Below the pieces are notes generated by a model. The model was given only the letters and a program-made list of their open reading frames with translations. It was not told the origin of the DNA and made no database searches. The translations under genes were made by a program, and so were the position numbers. 64,000 bases of DNA. Origin: Chryseobacterium culicis (GTDB lineage: Bacteria > Bacteroidota > Bacteroidia > Flavobacteriales > Weeksellaceae). The stretch covers positions 620,001 through 684,000 of the forward strand of contig NZ_PCPP01000002.1 of the NCBI RefSeq assembly GCF_002979755.1, given 5' to 3'. Below are positions 34,686 to 42,617 of this stretch, one piece after another (position 1 is the stretch's first letter; each line of letters opens with the position of its first letter).

Positions 34686-34919
34686 TTACGGGGTGATGAT
34701 AATCGGATCTGGAAAAGGTTCAAGAACCAATGGTTTGCACATGGCTGCCGGCTGACAGGTTCCTCCCATACATATAAAATTAGTCATAGTAGTGGTGCCG
34801 TCAGGACATCTGATCATGCCTTCACCGTGGCATCCTCCAGGACATTCTGCAGGATAAAGAGTTCCTCCGAATACATTTTTCAAATCTGTTCTTAAAAGTT
34901 TTGTTAAGTTCTTTTTCAT
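34686..34919 (-). CDS. Double-glycine leader peptide, six-cysteine bacteriocin-like
   Basis: A 77-residue peptide. The leader MKKNLTKLLRTDLKNVFGG ends in Gly-Gly with the spaced hydrophobic residues of class II bacteriocin leaders cut by C39 peptidase/ABC transporters. The core of 58 residues has six Cys (AEC, GGC, RC, IC, TC, MC) and a Pro-rich hydrophobic end (PLVLEPFPDPIIITP). It is named a bacteriocin-like protein in Chryseobacterium by analogy; killing activity is unproven. It converges on the MACPF gene. No transporter is encoded in the window. Confidence 0.82.
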   Translation of the reverse strand: MKKNLTKLLRTDLKNVFGGTLYPAECPGGCHGEGMIRCPDGTTTMTNFICMGGTCQPAAMCKPLVLEPFPDPIIITP

Positions 34920-35178
34920 GGTTTAATTTTTAATTATGGTGTTGGTTTATAACTTGTTTACAGTGAGTTATGTAAGTTATATTGCTTTTGAGCTAAAATA
35001 ATTAAATTAATTCATCGGTACAAGAGGTATTTCTTAAAACAATTATTTTTTTAACGATAATGATCTGAAATTCAGAAATTTTAAAAATAAATTGTATATT
35101 TAATTCAACGTAAAGAGAAATAAAAAGAGGAATCCGAAAATCTTCAAGAGTAGGAAACTAAATTAAACTAAATTAATC

Positions 35179-35346
35179 ATGAAAAATCTAAAAAGTTTAA
35201 ACAGAAAAGAATTAAAAACTGTTTTGGGTGGTGCGGCATTAGCTTGTGAAACCCCTGTAGATGGAGGATGTCAGCCAGGATATATTTTCTGCAGCAACCC
35301 TTACTGTTGTTATCCACCAAGAAAACCGTATATCTGTCTTGACTAA
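35179..35346 (+). CDS. Second double-glycine, six-cysteine peptide (55 aa)
   Basis: A short gene. It encodes leader MKNLKSLNRKELKTVLGG and a 37-residue core with six Cys, including an adjacent pair (Cys43-Cys44 in PYCCYPP). The leader is of the same type as the neighbouring 77-residue peptide (basic, Leu-spaced, Gly-Gly), but the cores differ. A terminator begins 12 nt after the stop. A secreted disulphide-rich peptide, bacteriocin or signal, is likely; the activity is inferred. Confidence 0.85.
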   Translation: MKNLKSLNRKELKTVLGGAALACETPVDGGCQPGYIFCSNPYCCYPPRKPYICLD

Positions 35347-35357
35347 CAAGAAATAGT

Positions 35358-35386
35358 AAGGTCGTCTTTTAAAGGCGGCCTTTTTA
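35358..35386 (+). terminator. Terminator of the 55-aa peptide gene
   Basis: AAGGTCGTCTTT pairs with AAAGGCGGCCTT (two G-U pairs), and Ts follow. It ends at the stop of the convergent lipoprotein gene. Confidence 0.8.
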
Positions 35387-36160
35387 CTTTTTACTCTTCG
35401 TATAAGAAATAAACCTGATTTTATTTTCATTAATTTCAAGAATCCTTGGATTGGGGTGCTGAAGATAAATCTTCTGATAATTTTCTGACTTTTTTATAAT
35501 TAAAGGATCATCGGAAAAAAGATCTTTGTCAATTTCCTGTATCGTATAGAATTTGTTGTCTCGGAGTTCCGAAATTGTAACTTGATTAGTATCGTAATGT
35601 AATAAAATTGAATATAATTTTTGCTTATAGACAAAGCTTGACATAATTAGAGTCCCAAAGGACTCTATCAGTTTTTTTGTTCCCTTTGATGAGTGAGATT
35701 CATATTCCCTTGTAATAATGTCAGGATAATAAACCGGAATTTTAGTTGCCTGTTCCATTTTTTCAGGATCGATAACTTCCATGATATCAGAGCTTCCAGA
35801 AAGATGTGACAAAGAATTTGAGATATAATACTTATTATTAATTCTATTTACAGAAACTGGACAGGTTGCTCTTGCGTTATATATTTTGTTTGTTTTTTTA
35901 TTTTTAAAATAAACAGTTCCTCCCCATTCTCCGGAACAGGTTTTCCATACTTCATATATTGTATCACTGTAGAGTAATCTTGGATGAGGTAAGTTTTTTA
36001 TTTTTTTTAAATCTTCAACAATATCTCTGTCAACTTTTTCAGTGGTAAATTCGAAAAAGGACGGCCCTTTTGTACAGCCTGTCATTAATAATAAAAAGAA
36101 AAGCACAAATGGAATTCGTGCTTTATATTGTTTAAGGATTTTCTTTTGCAACTTCATCAT
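35384..36160 (-). CDS. Hypothetical lipoprotein
   Basis: A protein of about 258 residues. The ATG at 36160 (or the next codon, 36157) gives a lipoprotein signal peptide with a long basic n-region and lipobox LMTGC. The mature part is beta-rich, with segments like GEWGGTVYFKNKKTNKIYNA and a Cys pair (CSGEW and ATCPVS), and no family I recognise. Its start overlaps the end of the upstream YCII gene by about 28 nt, so they are probably cotranscribed. An ATG at 36226 would lie deep inside that gene and is less likely. Confidence 0.62.
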   Translation of the reverse strand: MMKLQKKILKQYKARIPFVLFFLLLMTGCTKGPSFFEFTTEKVDRDIVEDLKKIKNLPHPRLLYSDTIYEVWKTCSGEWGGTVYFKNKKTNKIYNARATCPVSVNRINNKYYISNSLSHLSGSSDIMEVIDPEKMEQATKIPVYYPDIITREYESHSSKGTKKLIESFGTLIMSSFVYKQKLYSILLHYDTNQVTISELRDNKFYTIQEIDKDLFSDDPLIIKKSENYQKIYLQHPNPRILEINENKIRFISYTKSKK

Positions 36161-36602
36161 GATGTTTAAGATACAAAGGCAGGGCAGCAGAACCGTACCA
36201 GGAGAATATTTCATAACTGAAAACACCAGCCTGAACTGCAGGATCTGTTTTTACCCATTGTTCGGCTTCTTCTTTAGATTTGGTATTGAAAATAAACATG
36301 CCGCGGTAGTTTTCTTTATTCTTTTCGAGGAAAGGTCCGGCGACAACAATTTTACCTTCATCTGCCAGTTTCCCGATATTGGTCATGTGGCCTTTCATGA
36401 GTTCACCCATTTTGGCTTTATCTTCAATCTTAGCGGTGCCTGTTGTCAGCATGACAATAGTATAAGGTTTCATTCCATATTTGTCAGCCCCTAAAGAGGT
36501 TGCCAGTTCCTGATTGTATTTAGGTTTATCTGCTTTCTTTTCCTGAGCAAAAGATAATGCTGATATGAGGAGACCTGCGATGAGTAAAGTTCTTGATTTC
36601 AT
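36132..36602 (-). CDS. Exported YCII-related domain protein
   Basis: A 156-residue protein with a signal peptide (LLIAGLLISALSFAQ, cut at about 20) followed by a YCII/ferredoxin-like fold. KPYTIVMLTTG, GKIVVAGPFLEKNKENYRGM and MFIFNTKSKEEAEQWVKTDP match the family pattern, including the conserved Asp of the 'DP' motif and His-Met near GHMTNIGKLADEG. Most YCII proteins are cytoplasmic, so the export signal is notable. The function is unknown (small-molecule enzyme or binding domain). A lipoprotein gene overlaps its 3' end. Confidence 0.8.
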   Translation of the reverse strand: MKSRTLLIAGLLISALSFAQEKKADKPKYNQELATSLGADKYGMKPYTIVMLTTGTAKIEDKAKMGELMKGHMTNIGKLADEGKIVVAGPFLEKNKENYRGMFIFNTKSKEEAEQWVKTDPAVQAGVFSYEIFSWYGSAALPLYLKHHDEVAKENP

Positions 36603-36674
36603 CTTGTTTTATTTTGATAAATATAATAAAATCTTAAAGATTTCTAAATTGAATTTCAAATGATGATATGATAC

Positions 36675-36701
36675 AAAAAAACCTCGATGGATACGAGGTT
36701 T
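36675..36701 (-). terminator. Terminator of pncB
   Basis: AAACCTCG / CGAGGTTT stem with a T run on the minus strand, about 25 nt past the pncB stop codon. Confidence 0.75.
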
Positions 36702-36726
36702 ATCTTATTGTTCAGATGAGTTTATT

Positions 36727-37917
36727 TTAATCTTTTATTCTTAAAAATTCTTTCGCCAGTTCAATCATCTTTGGATCGCCTGTGTATTTACCATGTTCGT
36801 CAGAAAGTTTTACAGTAGGAATCCATTCTTTATTGGGAGCCTGTACACCGATGAGTTTCATCACAATGTTCATTGGTTTTAATCCCACATCATTGGTAAG
36901 GTTGGTTCCGATTCCGAATGAGATCCCAATTTTTCCTCTGCAGTAATTGGTGATTTCTTCTACTTTTTCAAGATTTAATGCATCAGAAAAAATAATATAT
37001 TTAAACATAGGATTGATGCCATTTCTTTGATAGTGTGCAATTGTTTTGTCTGCAAATTCTAAAGCATCACCACTGTCATGACGTACCCCATCAAAAAGTT
37101 TTGCAAATTTTTTGTCAAACTGCTGGAAGAAAACATCGGTAGTATAAGTATCAGACAAGGCAACTCCAAGATCACCTCTGTAAACATCTACCCAATGTTC
37201 CAGTGCCATTTCATTGGCCATTTTGAATCCATATTCAGCAGCATGGAACATAAACCACTCGTGTGCGTGTGTTCCGATAGGTTTTACACCATACTTCATA
37301 GCAAAATGAACATTTGAACTTCCGATAAAAGTTGATTCTTTTTTCTGGGTCAAAGCTTCCATCACCAGATTCTGTACCTTATAAGAATGTCTTCTTCTGG
37401 TTCCAAATTCTGCAAATGTTACTCCAAGTCTGCCTAGTGAATCTGCTTTTTCTATCGTCTTGCTCATGACGACCTCATTAGAATCTCTTTCCATGTGGTT
37501 CATTTCATAATGAAGCTCGCTGATCAGTGCAAGCAATGGTACTTCCCAAAGGATGGTTCTGTACCAAAGACCTTCCACCGTAACGGAAAGATCGCCTCCT
37601 TCCTGGTGTATTTTTACTTCAGATGGATCATAATGGTACCCTTCTAAAAAATCAAGATAAGGAAGATCGATATAAGGACAGGTTCTCGCCATGAACTTTT
37701 TTTCGTCTTTTGTAAGCTTAAGTTCGGCCATCTTATTAACAGCTTCTCTTAAAGCTGCATCAAATCCATCCGGAAAGTGGTGTTTTCCCCTGTTGATAAA
37801 TTCATATTTTACAATAGAACCCGGGAATAGTTTTACCACCGCATTCTGCATGGTTATTTTATAGAAATCATTATCGAGAATAGAGTTTAATCTTACGTCC
37901 TTCATAATATGTGTCAT
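36727..37917 (-). CDS. pncB: Nicotinate phosphoribosyltransferase
   Basis: A 396-residue cytoplasmic enzyme making nicotinate mononucleotide from nicotinate, PRPP and ATP, the Preiss-Handler entry to NAD. The N-terminus DNDFYKITMQNAVVKLFPGS, the segment EFGTRRRHSYKVQNLVMEAL (with the His that is phosphorylated in this family), GSSNVHFAMKYGVKPIGTHA, and DSGDALEFADKTI are diagnostic. The second ATG (37905, MKDVRLNS) may be the true start, because a TATATTTG -7 box (37925-37932) almost touches the first ATG. Confidence 0.95.
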   Translation of the reverse strand: MTHIMKDVRLNSILDNDFYKITMQNAVVKLFPGSIVKYEFINRGKHHFPDGFDAALREAVNKMAELKLTKDEKKFMARTCPYIDLPYLDFLEGYHYDPSEVKIHQEGGDLSVTVEGLWYRTILWEVPLLALISELHYEMNHMERDSNEVVMSKTIEKADSLGRLGVTFAEFGTRRRHSYKVQNLVMEALTQKKESTFIGSSNVHFAMKYGVKPIGTHAHEWFMFHAAEYGFKMANEMALEHWVDVYRGDLGVALSDTYTTDVFFQQFDKKFAKLFDGVRHDSGDALEFADKTIAHYQRNGINPMFKYIIFSDALNLEKVEEITNYCRGKIGISFGIGTNLTNDVGLKPMNIVMKLIGVQAPNKEWIPTVKLSDEHGKYTGDPKMIELAKEFLRIKD

Positions 37918-37944
37918 TTTAACGCAAATATAAAAATAAAAAAT

Positions 37945-37973
37945 AAAAATCGCCTAAATGTAAGGCGATTTTT
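37945..37973 (-). terminator. Terminator of dps
   Basis: AAAAATCGCCT / AGGCGATTTTT stem with a 7-nt loop, 29 nt past the dps stop codon; A/T runs on both sides allow both directions. Confidence 0.85.
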
Positions 37974-38001
37974 TTGAAATATTTCCATGCTTTTGATGGA
38001 G

Positions 38002-38478
38002 TTATTTTCCAAGATAAGAATTGTACATCCAAACTTCTTTCTCCTGTTCCGTAATATAGTCGCTCATCTGAGAGTTGGTCCCTTCATCTCCAGCTTTATC
38101 TGTAATGTCTAAAAGTTCTCTCTGGAGATCAATGACTACTTTAAATGAATTTAGAATCTGCTCAACACTTTTAGTACCGTCTGTCACTTCTTTACTTTCT
38201 TTAATGGTTGCTACCTTTAAATAATCGGAATAATTATGTGCAGGAGTAGCGCCCAGGGTAAGAATTCTTTCTGCGATTTCATCAATCTTTAAAACCAGAC
38301 TGTTATACAATTCTTCAAACTTTGGGTGAAGGGTGAAGAACTGTTCTCCTTTAATATTCCAGTGAGAACCTCTGGTGTTCTGATAGAATACAGAATAGTT
38401 CGCTAACAGTACATTTAATTTTTCTGAAATGTTTTTACAGTCGGCTTCTTTAAGGCCAATAATACTTGCATTTTTCAT
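38002..38478 (-). CDS. dps: Dps family ferritin-like DNA-protection protein
   Basis: A 158-residue cytoplasmic protein assembling into a dodecamer that oxidises and stores iron. The inter-subunit ferroxidase residues are present: His39 (GSHWNIKG), His51 (LHPKFEELY), Asp66 and Glu70 (KIDEIAER). The length is standard. It has its own terminator; its probable 5' leader contains a hairpin (38510-38558). Confidence 0.93.
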   Translation of the reverse strand: MKNASIIGLKEADCKNISEKLNVLLANYSVFYQNTRGSHWNIKGEQFFTLHPKFEELYNSLVLKIDEIAERILTLGATPAHNYSDYLKVATIKESKEVTDGTKSVEQILNSFKVVIDLQRELLDITDKAGDEGTNSQMSDYITEQEKEVWMYNSYLGK

Positions 38479-38881
38479 ATGTATATATTTATTTTTTTAA
38501 GGTCTTATACCATCACAGCTTCCATTAAGTATAGGAAGAAGCTTTGTTGATGTGATGGATCGTTTATCATTTTATCTACTTCAAATTTACGAAATATCGT
38601 GCCGAACTCCTCTAATTATTAATAGATGATAACTATAAGAAAGTTTTTTAATATAGTTTGGATATATCGGTGAAGGAGTCCGGAATCTGTTTACAATGAA
38701 AAATTTTATACATCATCTTTAAAAAGATAAATTTCATAATTATTTAATATCCATTTTTTAAAGCTCCGGAATATAAATTTTTCGGTCTCTTTTCCGCATG
38801 TAGATTGTACTTCCATAATGGTACTTATGAAATGGGATTGATTTGGGATGTAAGTATTTGATTTTAATTTTTATATAAGTG
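38479..38881. promoter_or_regulatory. Divergent region dps / rpsL
   Basis: This is the dps-side part of the 458-nt gap before rpsL. On the minus strand a -7 box TAAATTTG (38582-38589) would start dps transcription about 100 nt before its ATG. The leader contains CCATCACA/TGTGATGG (38510-38517 with 38551-38558) enclosing CTTCC/GGAAG. The remainder is AT-rich with nothing recognisable. Confidence 0.5.
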
Positions 38882-38882
38882 T

Positions 38883-38912
38883 TTGCAGATTAAAAAAATA
38901 TTACTATTTTTG
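38883..38912 (+). promoter_or_regulatory. Promoter of the str operon
   Basis: TTG (38883-38885), 19 nt spacer, TATTTTTG (38905-38912), 24 nt before the rpsL ATG. Both boxes fit the Bacteroidota consensus. Confidence 0.85.
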
Positions 38913-38936
38913 CACCCTAAAATAAAAAGCAATTAA

Positions 38937-39350
38937 ATGCCTACTATTCAACAATTAGTAAGAAAAGGAAGAGCCACGCTTGCCAAGAAGAGCAAATCGG
39001 CTGCCCTTGATTCTTGTCCACAAAGACGTGGTGTATGTACGAGAGTATATACAACTACACCTAAGAAACCTAACTCTGCACTTAGAAAAGTAGCAAGGGT
39101 AAGACTTTCTAACGGTAAAGAAGTTAATGCCTATATCCCGGGCGAAGGACATAATCTTCAAGAGCACTCGATAGTATTGGTTAGAGGCGGAAGGGTGAAA
39201 GACCTACCGGGAGTACGTTACCACATCGTAAGAGGTGCATTAGACACCGCTGGTGTAAATGGAAGAACTCAGAGAAGATCTAAGTACGGAGCTAAGAGAC
39301 CTAAACCAGGACAAGCAGCTGCTGCACCTGCAAAAGGAAAGAAAAAATAA
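38937..39350 (+). CDS. rpsL: 30S ribosomal protein S12
   Basis: A 137-residue protein of the decoding centre. Lys43 ([11 protein letters not shown]) and Lys88 (GGRVKDLPG) are present, the streptomycin-sensitive wild-type residues. The C-terminus has an Ala/Pro/Lys-rich extension ([11 protein letters not shown]). It is the first gene of the str operon; rpsG follows after 23 nt. Confidence 0.98.
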   Translation: MPTIQQLVRKGRATLAKKSKSAALDSCPQRRGVCTRVYTTTPKKPNSALRKVARVRLSNGKEVNAYIPGEGHNLQEHSIVLVRGGRVKDLPGVRYHIVRGALDTAGVNGRTQRRSKYGAKRPKPGQAAAAPAKGKKK

Positions 39351-39373
39351 TCATTAAATAAGGTACAAAAGCA

Positions 39374-39850
39374 ATGAGAAAGACAAAAGCGAAAAAAAGA
39401 CCGTTGTTACCAGATCCGAAATTTAATGATCAATTGGTAACGAGATTCGTAAACAACTTAATGCTTGACGGTAAGAAGTCAATCGCATTCAAAATTTTCT
39501 ATGATGCACTAGAGATCGTAGAAACTAAAAAAGGAGATAACGAAAAAACTGCACTTGAAATCTGGAAAGATGCACTTACAAATGTAATGCCTCACGTAGA
39601 AGTACGTTCTAGAAGAGTAGGTGGAGCTAACTTCCAAATCCCTATGCCAATCAGAGCTGATAGAAAGATTTCTATGGCAATGAAATGGTTAATCAAATAT
39701 TCTAAAGCTAGAAATGATAAGTCTATGGCTTTGAAATTAGCTAACGAAGTTGTAGCTGCTTCAAGAGAAGAAGGTGCTGCTTTCAAAAAGAAATCTGATA
39801 CTCACAAAATGGCGGAAGCTAACAAGGCTTTCTCACACTTCAAATTCTAA
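39374..39850 (+). CDS. rpsG: 30S ribosomal protein S7
   Basis: A 158-residue protein that organises the 30S head. It starts [20 protein letters not shown] and contains the family stretch [20 protein letters not shown]. Standard length. fusA follows after 6 nt. Confidence 0.98.
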   Translation: MRKTKAKKRPLLPDPKFNDQLVTRFVNNLMLDGKKSIAFKIFYDALEIVETKKGDNEKTALEIWKDALTNVMPHVEVRSRRVGGANFQIPMPIRADRKISMAMKWLIKYSKARNDKSMALKLANEVVAASREEGAAFKKKSDTHKMAEANKAFSHFKF

Positions 39851-39856
39851 TCTGAA

Positions 39857-41974
39857 ATGGGAAGAGATCTTAAATTTACAAGAAATATTGGTATCGCTGC
39901 TCACATTGATGCAGGTAAGACTACCACTACAGAAAGGATTCTATTCTATACAGGGGTAAACCACAAAATTGGAGAAGTTCACGATGGTGCTTCTACAATG
40001 GACTGGATGGAGCAGGAAGCAGAAAGAGGTATTACTATTACTTCTGCAGCTACCACTTGTTCTTGGAACTTTCCAACAGATCAAGGAAAACCTGTTGCTG
40101 ATACAAAACCTTACCACTTCAACATCATTGATACACCGGGACACGTTGACTTCACAGTAGAGGTAAACAGATCTTTAAGAGTATTAGATGGATTGGTATT
40201 CTTATTCTCTGCAGTAGATGGAGTAGAGCCTCAGTCTGAAACAAACTGGAGACTTGCTGACAACTACAAAGTTGCAAGAATGGGATTTGTAAACAAAATG
40301 GACAGACAAGGTGCTGACTTCCTTAACGTGGTAAACCAGGTTAAAGAGATGTTAGGATCTAATGCAGTTCCAATCGTTTTACCAATCGGTGCTGAAGAAG
40401 ATTTCAAAGGTGTTGTTGACTTAATTAAAAACAGAGCGATCATCTGGGATGAAGCAGGACAAGGAGCTACTTTCGAAGTAGTGCCAATTCCTGAAGACAT
40501 GAAAGATGAAGTTCTTGAATACAGAGAGAAATTAGTAGAAGCTGTTTCTGAATATGACGAAACTTTGATGGAGAAATTCTTCGAAGATCCGGATTCAATT
40601 ACAGAAGAAGAAATTAATGCTGCATTGAGAGCTGCTACTATCGATTTATCTATTATCCCAATGACTTGTGGTTCTTCATTCAAGAACAAAGGAGTACAGT
40701 TTATGTTGGATGCAGTATGTAAATACTTGCCTTCTCCATTGGATAAAGATGATATCAAAGGTACTGACCCAAGAACAGATGCTGAAATTACAAGAAAGCC
40801 ATCTGTAGATGAGCCTTTCTCTGCTCTAGCATTTAAGATTGCTACTGACCCGTTCGTGGGAAGATTAGCATTCTTCAGAGCATACTCTGGAAGACTGGAT
40901 GCTGGTTCTTATATCTTGAACACTCGTTCAGGAGATAAAGAAAGAATCTCTAGAATCTATCAGATGCACGCTAACAAGCAAAACCCAGTAGAATATATTG
41001 AAGCTGGTGATATTGGTGCAGCAGTAGGATTCAAGTCTATCAAAACTGGTGATACAATGTGTGACGAGAAAAACCCAATCGTTCTTGAATCGATGGTTTT
41101 CCCTGATCCGGTAATTGGTATCGCTGTTGAGCCTAAAACTAAAGCTGACCAGGATAAAATGGGTAACGCTTTAGCTAAATTGGCTGAAGAAGATCCAACG
41201 TTTACGGTTAGAACTGACGAAGCTTCTGGACAAACGATTATCTCTGGTATGGGTGAGCTTCACTTAGATATCATTGTTGACCGTATGAAGAGAGAGTTCA
41301 AAGTTGAAGTAAACCAAGGACAACCTCAGGTAGAGTACAAAGAAAACTTAACAAAAGTTGCTCAACACAGAGAAGTTTACAAAAAACAATCTGGTGGTAA
41401 AGGTAAATTTGCTGACATTGTATTTGAACTAGGACCTGCAGAAGAAGGTAAAATTGGTTTAGAATTCATCAATGAGATCAAAGGTGGTAACGTTCCTAGA
41501 GAATTTGTTCCTGCAATTGAAAAAGGCTTTAAAGCTGCAATGAAAAACGGTCCTTTGGCTGGTTTCGAAGTTGAAGGTATTAAAGTTATTCTTAAAGACG
41601 GATCTTTCCACGCAGTGGATTCTGATGCTCTTTCATTTGAAATGGCTGCTAAATTAGGATTTAAAGAAGCGGGACGTGCTGCTAAGCCAGTAATTATGGA
41701 GCCTATTATGAAACTGGAAGTTGTAACTCCAGAAGAATATATGGGTAACATCATTGGTGACCTTAACAAAAGAAGAGGTACTATCAGTGGTCAGGAAGAG
41801 AAAAACGGTGCTGTTGTAATCAAAGGTTCTGTTCCACTTTCTGAAATGTTTGGATATGTAACTACTCTAAGAACACTTTCATCAGGAAGAGCTACTTCTT
41901 CTATGGAATTAGAGAAGTACCAAGCTACTCCACAAAACGTTGCTGAAGAAATCATAGCTAAAGCAAAAGGTTAA
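39857..41974 (+). CDS. fusA: Elongation factor G
   Basis: A 705-residue translocation GTPase. The G motifs are visible: [15 protein letters not shown] (P loop), the RGITIT switch I, DTPGHVDF (G3) and NKMDRQGAD (G4). Domains II to V follow in the usual order, with the domain IV tip near [12 protein letters not shown]. rpsJ follows after 16 nt; no tuf gene lies between fusA and rpsJ. Confidence 0.98.
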   Translation: MGRDLKFTRNIGIAAHIDAGKTTTTERILFYTGVNHKIGEVHDGASTMDWMEQEAERGITITSAATTCSWNFPTDQGKPVADTKPYHFNIIDTPGHVDFTVEVNRSLRVLDGLVFLFSAVDGVEPQSETNWRLADNYKVARMGFVNKMDRQGADFLNVVNQVKEMLGSNAVPIVLPIGAEEDFKGVVDLIKNRAIIWDEAGQGATFEVVPIPEDMKDEVLEYREKLVEAVSEYDETLMEKFFEDPDSITEEEINAALRAATIDLSIIPMTCGSSFKNKGVQFMLDAVCKYLPSPLDKDDIKGTDPRTDAEITRKPSVDEPFSALAFKIATDPFVGRLAFFRAYSGRLDAGSYILNTRSGDKERISRIYQMHANKQNPVEYIEAGDIGAAVGFKSIKTGDTMCDEKNPIVLESMVFPDPVIGIAVEPKTKADQDKMGNALAKLAEEDPTFTVRTDEASGQTIISGMGELHLDIIVDRMKREFKVEVNQGQPQVEYKENLTKVAQHREVYKKQSGGKGKFADIVFELGPAEEGKIGLEFINEIKGGNVPREFVPAIEKGFKAAMKNGPLAGFEVEGIKVILKDGSFHAVDSDALSFEMAAKLGFKEAGRAAKPVIMEPIMKLEVVTPEEYMGNIIGDLNKRRGTISGQEEKNGAVVIKGSVPLSEMFGYVTTLRTLSSGRATSSMELEKYQATPQNVAEEIIAKAKG

Positions 41975-41990
41975 TTTTTAAATTAAAGAA

Positions 41991-42296
41991 ATGTCACAAA
42001 GAATCAGAATAAAACTAAAATCTTACGATTACAACTTGGTAGACAAGTCTGCTGAGAAAATCGTAAAAACGGTAAAGGCTACTGGTGCTGTTGTAAACGG
42101 TCCAATTCCATTGCCAACGAATAAGAGAATCTTCACAGTATTGAGATCTCCGCACGTAAACAAGAAAGCAAGAGAGCAGTTCCAACTTTCAGCTCACAAG
42201 AGACTAATGGATATCTACTCTTCTTCTTCTAAAACTGTTGATGCTCTAATGAAATTAGAACTTCCTTCAGGTGTAGACGTTGAAATTAAAGTGTGA
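41991..42296 (+). CDS. rpsJ: 30S ribosomal protein S10
   Basis: A 101-residue protein of the 30S head. It contains [20 protein letters not shown] and [20 protein letters not shown], both typical. It ends the str operon here: two strong terminators follow instead of rplC, its usual neighbour, which lies 18 kb further on. Confidence 0.98.
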   Translation: MSQRIRIKLKSYDYNLVDKSAEKIVKTVKATGAVVNGPIPLPTNKRIFTVLRSPHVNKKAREQFQLSAHKRLMDIYSSSSKTVDALMKLELPSGVDVEIKV

Positions 42297-42323
42297 TAAA
42301 TGCATACTTTGCAATGATTATAC

Positions 42324-42357
42324 AATCCGTTCCTTTTTAGGGACGGATTTTTTTTTA
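42324..42357 (+). terminator. First terminator after rpsJ
   Basis: AATCCGTTCC / GGGACGGATT (10 bp, one G-U) with loop TTTTTA, followed by about ten Ts. Confidence 0.92.
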
Positions 42358-42382
42358 GGATTGCTTCGGAATCAAAACGATC

Positions 42383-42420
42383 AAAAGCAGATTTGAAAAC
42401 CGTCAAATCTGCTTTTTTTT
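42383..42420 (+). terminator. Second terminator after rpsJ
   Basis: AAAAGCAGATTTG / CAAATCTGCTTTT, a perfect 13-bp stem, followed by further Ts. The tandem arrangement makes read-through into the TonB receptor gene unlikely. Confidence 0.9.
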
Positions 42421-42548
42421 GCATTGTACTTTCTATAATCATAAAAAGTGTTAAGGAGATTACCCTTAATGATAGAGTGGATCTGTTTAGGGATTTTAAA
42501 GAGTCCCACGGAAGGATTAATGATCTGATATTCATACTTCTTTTTCAG

Positions 42549-42562
42549 GTGACATATGTCAC
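42549..42562. promoter_or_regulatory. Palindrome upstream of the TonB receptor
   Basis: GTGACATATGTCAC is a perfect 14-bp palindrome with the GTGA-N6-TCAC layout of Crp/Fnr-family sites. It lies 33 nt upstream of the -7 element TAATTTTG (42596-42603), a position suited to an activator. Confidence 0.5.
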
Positions 42563-42595
42563 TCTCGTTTATTTATTTAGAATGAATAAAAATAA

Positions 42596-42603
42596 TAATT
42601 TTG
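42596..42603 (+). promoter_or_regulatory. -7 element of the TonB receptor gene
   Basis: TAATTTTG matches TAnnTTTG. Transcription from it would begin just before the ATG at 42618, which is why I use that start. Confidence 0.6.
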
Positions 42604-42617
42604 CAAAAAATTATCAG

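Noticed and set aside
42393..42617. Longer N-terminus of the TonB siderophore receptor
   Set aside because: The extension runs through a terminator hairpin and lies upstream of the -7 element; the ATG at 42618 starts a clean signal peptide.
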